From: Gammaproteobacteria bacterium
Lineage (GTDB): Bacteria > Pseudomonadota > Gammaproteobacteria > Competibacterales > Competibacteraceae
DNA length: 64,000 bases
Assembly (NCBI GenBank): GCA_024235135.1
Contig: JACKMZ010000001.1
Coordinates: 248,001 to 312,000 of the forward strand
Reading direction: 5' to 3'
In this document: positions 59,455 to 64,000 of the stretch, piece after piece
Layout: each line of letters opens with the position of its first letter
How positions within the stretch are numbered: position 1 is the stretch's first letter
Notes under the pieces: generated by a model
Told to the model about the DNA's origin: nothing
Database searches by the model: none
The model's input: only the letters and a program-made list of their open reading frames with translations
Position numbers and translations under genes: made by a program

Positions 59455-60753
59455 ATGAAATTTAAGATGAAAAAAATCGCGGCCGCTGTTACGGTGGGTC
59501 TTGGCGCATCAGTGGTCGGTATGAATGCGTCGGCGGATGAGATTTTGTTCCCCTATGTGGCGAAAAGTAGCACGGTTACCACGCTGGTTTCCGTCGTGAC
59601 TCGGAATCTTGTCGATTCTCCCTTTGGGTTCGTGCCGAGTGCGCAGTTGCATTATCGTTACTGGTACAAGCCGGCGGCGGCAAATATGAGTGGTTGCTCC
59701 GAGCTTGACTTCCGTCGTCCCACCAGCCCCAATGATATTCAAACGTTCGATGTGTCGGATGCGTTTGGGCAGGAGGGCGCTCTTGGGGTTCTCTTCAATG
59801 ACCCCAGCATCAACAACAATTATCTGGCGGCTAAAGCGACTTTCGCTGGTCTGAATTTGGCCGACCCCGAGAGCGCGCTGCGTTCTTTCCTGATCATTGA
59901 CAATAATGACCTCTTCCTGGATACGATCGGTGTTGAATCGTTGTATGGTGAGGCTATCGTCATCGAATATCAATCGGGTGCGGCTTGGGGCTATCAAGCC
60001 TACAACTCCATAGCGGACGAGGCGATCGACGCCAGTGGACAAGGCGCTGCGGGTCTTTACAAGACCTCGTTCTCCTTCTCCAACCAGTTTGAAACGACTG
60101 GCGAGGTTTTGAAAGGGAGCGGGCTTAGTGACTCGCTATCCTTTAATCCGAATACGATTTCTTTCTTCCCGGACGATGAGTTTGTTACCCGTCTGTTCGT
60201 CACGCCCATTGCGCCTTCCGTGGATACGAATGGCAATGGTCGTTTAGATTACCCTGCTGAAATCGGTTCTCAGAATTCGGGAAGCCTCGCTACCACCGTT
60301 ACGCCGTACGTATTTTCTGCCGATTTCGGGCCGGCTGTTGCGGTCGACCGCGACGAGAACTTGATCTCTGGGCCCACCAGCAAGCAAGTGACTTGCGTTG
60401 GCGGCATTGATCTGGGTACGAAGGATGACGGCGACATCGGTGATCTGTTTAGCCAAGGCGTGCTGAATTCGCTTGAGGCAACGGGTAGCGATGGTGGTGG
60501 TTGGACCAATATCCTCGTGGGTGGTGGTGCTACCGATAATACCGACGAAGCTGTAGTCATCAAGCTTGAGTATAACCGGGCTGGTACGATCGACGGCAAG
60601 CCTTACCCGGCTGTCCTCAACAACGCGGTATGGCTACGCAACGGTACGGATCATTATCCGGCCTACGAGCAGTTGCAACCGATCCCGGTCTACGACGTGG
60701 CTGCACCCGCTGGCGTAATGACCTGGGGTGATGCTGGTTATAGCGCTCCCTAA
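59455..60753 (+). CDS. secreted protein of unknown function
   Basis: A 432-residue exported protein. The signal peptide spans about residues 1-28 (KKIAAAVTVGLGASVVGMNA SADE). The mature part begins with EILFPYVAKSSTVTTLVSVV and is beta-rich with many Asp, Asn and Ser; it has two Cys (SGCSELD, QVTCVGG) that could form a disulfide. No enzyme motif is visible. It has its own strong promoter with a palindromic spacer and a terminator, so it is monocistronic and probably made in quantity. Its position behind the type II secretion operon fits a secreted substrate, an inference. AGGAGCT precedes ATG 59455. Confidence 0.75.
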   Translation: MKFKMKKIAAAVTVGLGASVVGMNASADEILFPYVAKSSTVTTLVSVVTRNLVDSPFGFVPSAQLHYRYWYKPAAANMSGCSELDFRRPTSPNDIQTFDVSDAFGQEGALGVLFNDPSINNNYLAAKATFAGLNLADPESALRSFLIIDNNDLFLDTIGVESLYGEAIVIEYQSGAAWGYQAYNSIADEAIDASGQGAAGLYKTSFSFSNQFETTGEVLKGSGLSDSLSFNPNTISFFPDDEFVTRLFVTPIAPSVDTNGNGRLDYPAEIGSQNSGSLATTVTPYVFSADFGPAVAVDRDENLISGPTSKQVTCVGGIDLGTKDDGDIGDLFSQGVLNSLEATGSDGGGWTNILVGGGATDNTDEAVVIKLEYNRAGTIDGKPYPAVLNNAVWLRNGTDHYPAYEQLQPIPVYDVAAPAGVMTWGDAGYSAP

Positions 60754-60787
60754 TAGATTTTTTTGCTACTAGAGCGTTAACCAAATG

Positions 60788-60815
60788 GGGCTGCCTTCGG
60801 GCAGCCCTTTCTTTT
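60788..60815 (+). terminator. rho-independent terminator
   Basis: Perfect 8-base arms gggctgcc and ggcagccc around a stable TTCG tetraloop, followed by tttcttttctt. It terminates the secreted protein gene. Confidence 0.92.
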
Positions 60816-60982
60816 CTTGGGCTATGGAAAAGGCATCAGCAAAACTTAATGGCTGTTAGCTTGTCTACCTAGCTGGCCTGATTAAACCACATGCCAGTTA
60901 AGCTCTCGTCACGCACCAATTTTTTCTGAATACACCTATACCTTTCTCATTGATGTCAGCGGTATCGGCGGCAAAAGTTGAT

Positions 60983-60991
60983 GCGGTAGCG
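60983..60991 (+). promoter_or_regulatory. ops-like element before the polysaccharide cluster
   Basis: gcggtagcg at 60983-60991 in a tgcggtagcgcgg context matches 9 core bases of the ops element (GGCGGTAGCGTG, from memory). It lies 67 bases before the first gene of a surface-polysaccharide cluster, the usual place for RfaH recruitment. Confidence 0.35.
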
Positions 60992-61058
60992 CGGCAAGTT
61001 CGGGCAAAATACATCATTGTAATTTTCCACCAGTAGCATTAGCGATTCAGGTAATGGC

Positions 61059-62828
61059 ATGAGTAAGCTTCTTTCATTGTGTTTGGTGATGCTTGGTCTG
61101 TATTCGGGCCTTGTTTATTCTGAGACAACAAAATCTTCCAATACAATTGGAGAAAATGTCGCAGTCATCACTGAGCAACCACTGGGGAGGTATCCGCGTT
61201 GGAAAGCTTTGGTTGATGAAGAGGACAAGCTTTGGCTTGCATATTACCGTGCTGACGAAAAGCTAGTGATACATCGTCCTGATAATTCAGAGATTATATT
61301 AAACCCCATTGATCGTCCGAATGCTTTTTCTGGGTTAGCCATTACGCCATCGAGCGATGGGCTATCCGTAATGTGGCGAGATAAACTTCCTACAAAAACC
61401 TTATATTTCTTGCCTGATATTACATTGAAGAAAGAAACCTCTGAGCCTTTAATCATTGATCAGGATACAGAGGCGCTGACCCGTTTCAGTGTGGTGAAAG
61501 ACAAAGGCGAAACGTATTTCCTCTGGTACGGTGAGAAAAGCCATCCTGGAGAAAAGAAATATCAATTATATTTCCGCTATCTTGGGACCGATGGTCAGTC
61601 ATTATCTGATACTAAAATGCTGATGGCTGGCATTTATCCAGCTTGGATAGTCGATGATGACGTTATTCCAGTTTTTTCCTGGGTGCCTGAAGACGATAAA
61701 AGATTTAGCATGGCTATGCGCGTTTTTGATCGCAAAACCAAGGAATTTGGGCCGTTCACAAAAATAGCTGAAGCACCGCCAATTGGTCCATTCTTCTTCA
61801 CACTTAAGTCAGATAAACGTTGGTTTTTATTCTGGTTGGGCCATTATGGAGATGATGGAAAGCAATTCTTGATAGAAGGAGTATATTCGGATGATAAGGG
61901 AAAGGGTTGGCAGCGATTCTCACTGGATTCACTAAAGGGTTTCGACTTGTCCGATATTCAGCCTGCTATTGATGATAGTGGGAATATACTGCTTGTTTTG
62001 AGTGGCCGCATGTCTGGAGCAAAAAATGATATTTATTTTTTGCGTTCCACTGACAATGGCACCACTTGGTCCGAACCGAAACGGCCACGGCCAGCGGAAT
62101 TTAGGAATACCAAGGCTGATTACCCATCGGTTGCGTTTGGTTCAAAACCGGGTACCGCCATGATGGTATGGGAGGATTGGCGGAATATACGTGCCAATGT
62201 CTATGCCAGTTATTCGACCGACAGCGGTGCAACCTGGAGCGATCCAGCGCCTTTAGCTAGCCAAGGACCAGCTAACCTCACTTTGTCCTTCGACTCGGAA
62301 AATTTATTCAAAGGGAAAAATGAAAATTATTATTTAATTGCAAGGCAATTTACAGACGACGCCTTAATAAATTCCAAGCTGGTTAAATATACCCTGACAT
62401 CGTCGTGGTTGCAGAGCCTGCAAGACATTGAAAAAAATAAAATGCAGACTTCAAAGGCAACCGAAGCCCGCTTGCGTGAGCGAGTCGACTCGTACTGGAA
62501 TGCCATGAAGAATGATGATTATGATACATCATATTCATTGTTGGACCCTTTCTTTAGAGCGCGCCGGCCTTTTAAGAATTATAGGATGGTTATGGGCAAG
62601 GTCGGTTACTATGACTTTACCATTGAATCCATAGAGAAGCAGGGTAATATTGCTAAAGTTAAGGTCGTAGGTGAAGCGTCTGTTCACGAAATGAAGCTAC
62701 CATCAGGGGAAATGTATAGTGCCCCGAAAAAGAAAATTTCCTTTACTGAAACTTGGGTCTTTGTCGACGATGATTGGTATCGGGAATATTTCGAAGAGAT
62801 GGCTGGGGTGCGATATACGCGCTATTGA
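61059..62828 (+). CDS. secreted BNR-repeat (sialidase-fold-like) protein with NTF2-like tail
   Basis: A 589-residue exported protein. Signal peptide at about residues 1-21 (LLSLCLVMLGLYSGLVYSE). Asp-box/BNR motifs STDNGTTWSEP and STDSGATWSDP lie at about residues 330 and 387, and VYSDDKGKGWQRF is a weaker third, indicating a beta-propeller of sialidase type. Residues about 470-585 resemble an NTF2-like/SnoaL domain (VDSYWNAMKNDDYDTSYSLL). The catalytic Arg triad of true sialidases is not evident, so it may bind rather than cleave glycans. Its AT-rich composition differs from the genes to the left. It starts the polysaccharide-linked cluster. Confidence 0.7.
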   Translation: MSKLLSLCLVMLGLYSGLVYSETTKSSNTIGENVAVITEQPLGRYPRWKALVDEEDKLWLAYYRADEKLVIHRPDNSEIILNPIDRPNAFSGLAITPSSDGLSVMWRDKLPTKTLYFLPDITLKKETSEPLIIDQDTEALTRFSVVKDKGETYFLWYGEKSHPGEKKYQLYFRYLGTDGQSLSDTKMLMAGIYPAWIVDDDVIPVFSWVPEDDKRFSMAMRVFDRKTKEFGPFTKIAEAPPIGPFFFTLKSDKRWFLFWLGHYGDDGKQFLIEGVYSDDKGKGWQRFSLDSLKGFDLSDIQPAIDDSGNILLVLSGRMSGAKNDIYFLRSTDNGTTWSEPKRPRPAEFRNTKADYPSVAFGSKPGTAMMVWEDWRNIRANVYASYSTDSGATWSDPAPLASQGPANLTLSFDSENLFKGKNENYYLIARQFTDDALINSKLVKYTLTSSWLQSLQDIEKNKMQTSKATEARLRERVDSYWNAMKNDDYDTSYSLLDPFFRARRPFKNYRMVMGKVGYYDFTIESIEKQGNIAKVKVVGEASVHEMKLPSGEMYSAPKKKISFTETWVFVDDDWYREYFEEMAGVRYTRY

Positions 62829-62853
62829 TATAGTGATTTGCTGAAAGCTTAGA

Positions 62854-63645
62854 ATGCCTATTCTAGGCAGGCGTATACGCCTGTTGATGCCATTCGTCAG
62901 GCGTAATATACGCGAGCAGTATGCAGGCTCATGGGGTGGTGTAATATGGAGTATTTTTCAGCCCCTTTTTTTGATCCTCCTTTATTGGTGGGTTTTCTCG
63001 GAAATATTCAAGATTCGTGCTCCGGTGTCGGATGGAACCGAATCCAGGCCGTTCTTGGTATTTCTACTTTCTGCGTTACTTCCCTGGTTTGCCTTTCAGG
63101 ATGGGCTGATTAAAGGCTCTGCCGCAATCGTTGCGCATCGGGACGTAGTCAAGAAAGTTCATTTTCCTGTTATTATTTTTCCGCTGGCGGCTGTGGTTGC
63201 TGCCGCAATAAGTCAGGGCATAGGATTCTGTCTGTTTTTGTCTGTACTTTTTTGTTGGGAAGGGCATGTGACTGTAAGCCAGATGGTTGCCTTGACAATG
63301 CTGTTGGGGTTACAAGTGTTGGCGACCAGTGGCTTAGCCTTATTGCTGTCGGCATTGATGGTCTATTTGCGTGATATTAGTCAGATTCTTGCGTTGATAT
63401 TGCCTGCCATATTCTATACCGCTCCTATTCTTTATCCTTTGAATCTGGTGCCGAAAAAATTCCATATTTTAGTTTTTATTAATCCCTTTGCGGCTTTTGC
63501 TGAGGGGTATCATAGCATTCTGTTGGATAGTGCCTGGCCATCGTTTTTTACCATCAGCGTCTTGGTGGTGCTTACAGTAGGCGCTTTGGGAAGTGGAATC
63601 TACGTATTCAGGCGGTTACAAACCGGATTTGCGGACGTGTTGTGA
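62854..63645 (+). CDS. ABC-2-type polysaccharide/polyol export permease (Wzm-like)
   Basis: A 263-residue inner membrane permease with about six membrane segments. The N-terminal amphipathic part (LGRRIRLLMPFVRRNIREQY) and AGSWGGVIWSIFQPLFLILL match the O-antigen export permease Wzm/ABC2 family. SGLALLLSALMVYLRDISQI and FYTAPILYPLNLVPKKF are typical of the C-terminal half. The matching ATPase (Wzt) gene is not in the window and probably lies to the right. Composition is AT-rich. It follows the BNR-protein gene after 25 bases. Confidence 0.88.
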   Translation: MPILGRRIRLLMPFVRRNIREQYAGSWGGVIWSIFQPLFLILLYWWVFSEIFKIRAPVSDGTESRPFLVFLLSALLPWFAFQDGLIKGSAAIVAHRDVVKKVHFPVIIFPLAAVVAAAISQGIGFCLFLSVLFCWEGHVTVSQMVALTMLLGLQVLATSGLALLLSALMVYLRDISQILALILPAIFYTAPILYPLNLVPKKFHILVFINPFAAFAEGYHSILLDSAWPSFFTISVLVVLTVGALGSGIYVFRRLQTGFADVL

Positions 63646-63654
63646 TTTCTATCA

Positions 63655-64000
63655 ATGGAGACAGAGATTAGACTATTAATTCTGCATATTGCTTTTGTAT
63701 TAGGTGGTGCGGAGCGTACCACCCGTAATTTATTGGAACATTTAAACAGGGATGAGGTGAGTCATATTACCTTGGCTGCTCCCGATATTCTGAAGCGTCA
63801 ATTACCCACCTGTTATGATTCATACGTCGATACCGCAGACTATGGCTTGCAAGGCAGCTTCCAAGGCTTCAAGCATTTGCTGGAGGATGCCTGGAAAACT
63901 AAAAGGCTGCTAAATGATGTGCGAGCAGATGTAGCCCTGGGAATGATGCATTACCCTTCTGCACTAATTACAATGGGTGCCCGGCTTGGGCGGAAAGGGA
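63655..64000 (+). CDS. glycosyltransferase family 4, N-terminal part (cut by window end)
   Basis: An open frame from ATG 63655 runs to the window edge (115 residues). The start reads LILHIAFVLGGAERTTRNLL, the donor-independent N-terminal motif (GGAER) of GT4 glycosyltransferases, and DVRADVALGMMHYPSALITM follows as the next Rossmann strand. It lies 9 bases after the Wzm-like permease gene, consistent with an O-antigen or capsule synthesis cluster. The C-terminal domain with the donor site lies outside the window. Confidence 0.8.
   Translation, partial: METEIRLLILHIAFVLGGAERTTRNLLEHLNRDEVSHITLAAPDILKRQLPTCYDSYVDTADYGLQGSFQGFKHLLEDAWKTKRLLNDVRADVALGMMHYPSALITMGARLGRKG

Larger units (their letters stand above)
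60754..61058. other. intergenic region with terminator and ops-like element
   Basis: This 305-base gap holds the terminator at 60788 and the ops-like motif at 60983. Base composition turns noticeably AT-richer here and stays so to the end of the window. No gene is seen. Confidence 0.6.

Noticed and set aside
1..64000. CRISPR arrays, tRNA/rRNA genes, intact transposases and integrase-type attachment sites
   Set aside because: Reading both strands gave no regularly spaced repeats, no tRNA-like or rRNA sequence and no transposase or integrase motif; only the tnpB relic was found. A tool scan for tRNAs would be decisive.

Overview
The window looks like chromosome of a gammaproteobacterium. It carries RluD, BamD, ClpB, EttA, L28/L33 and a type II secretion operon in the order E-F-G-H-I-J-K-L-M-N-D, the order known from Xanthomonas xps. 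A class I-type PHA synthase sits in the same window as a GH57 glycogen branching enzyme, so the cell probably stores both polyhydroxyalkanoate and glycogen. This is reminiscent of glycogen-accumulating Competibacter-like gammaproteobacteria, but the lineage is inference only. Most of the window is GC-rich; base composition falls visibly after about 60.8 kb.

Region by region: 0-5.5 kb holds a CbiM-like membrane protein, a small lipoprotein and two related secreted proteins sharing a domain. 5.4-15.5 kb is mostly housekeeping: EttA, an acyl-CoA thioesterase, an AcuC-like deacetylase, an HTH/periplasmic-binding-fold regulator, a cysE-iscS-iscU-iscA operon whose IscU has lost every cluster ligand, MutM, a fatty acid desaturase, and rpmG/rpmB. 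15.6-17.8 kb is a decayed locus: a CARDB-domain fragment and a phosphoesterase relic. 17.9-18.9 kb has a tautomerase and a GNAT acetyltransferase. 18.9-23.6 kb is a tightly coupled four-gene minus-strand operon with a two-module AAA+ ATPase, a MoxR ATPase and two proteins I cannot name. A metal-dependent vWA protein of the kind that works with MoxR ATPases lies alone at 30.1 kb.

24-36 kb has HMG-CoA lyase, a DUF4912-GT4 fusion followed by the GH57 branching enzyme, QueC, a CBS protein, a second HDAC-family enzyme, the right-end relic of an IS605/IS1341-type tnpB element, an encapsulated-ferritin-type protein without a shell gene, a nitroreductase, BamD and RluD. 36-46 kb has PgeF, ClpB behind a sigma-32-like promoter, GalU, PHA synthase, a MaoC-PTA fusion and rfbACD. 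46.3-59.1 kb is the type II secretion operon, translationally coupled at its end to a TPR-SPINDLY (OGT-type) glycosyltransferase. 59.4-60.8 kb is a strongly promoted secreted protein with no recognised family. From 61 kb a lower-GC surface-polysaccharide cluster begins (BNR-repeat secreted protein, Wzm-type ABC permease, GT4 glycosyltransferase cut by the window edge).

The strongest leads for something new are the AAA+/MoxR operon with its remote vWA gene, the ligand-less IscU inside an otherwise intact Fe-S operon, the coupling of the secretin gene to an OGT-type enzyme, and the EncFtn gene beside a tnpB relic. No CRISPR array, tRNA, rRNA or intact insertion sequence was seen.
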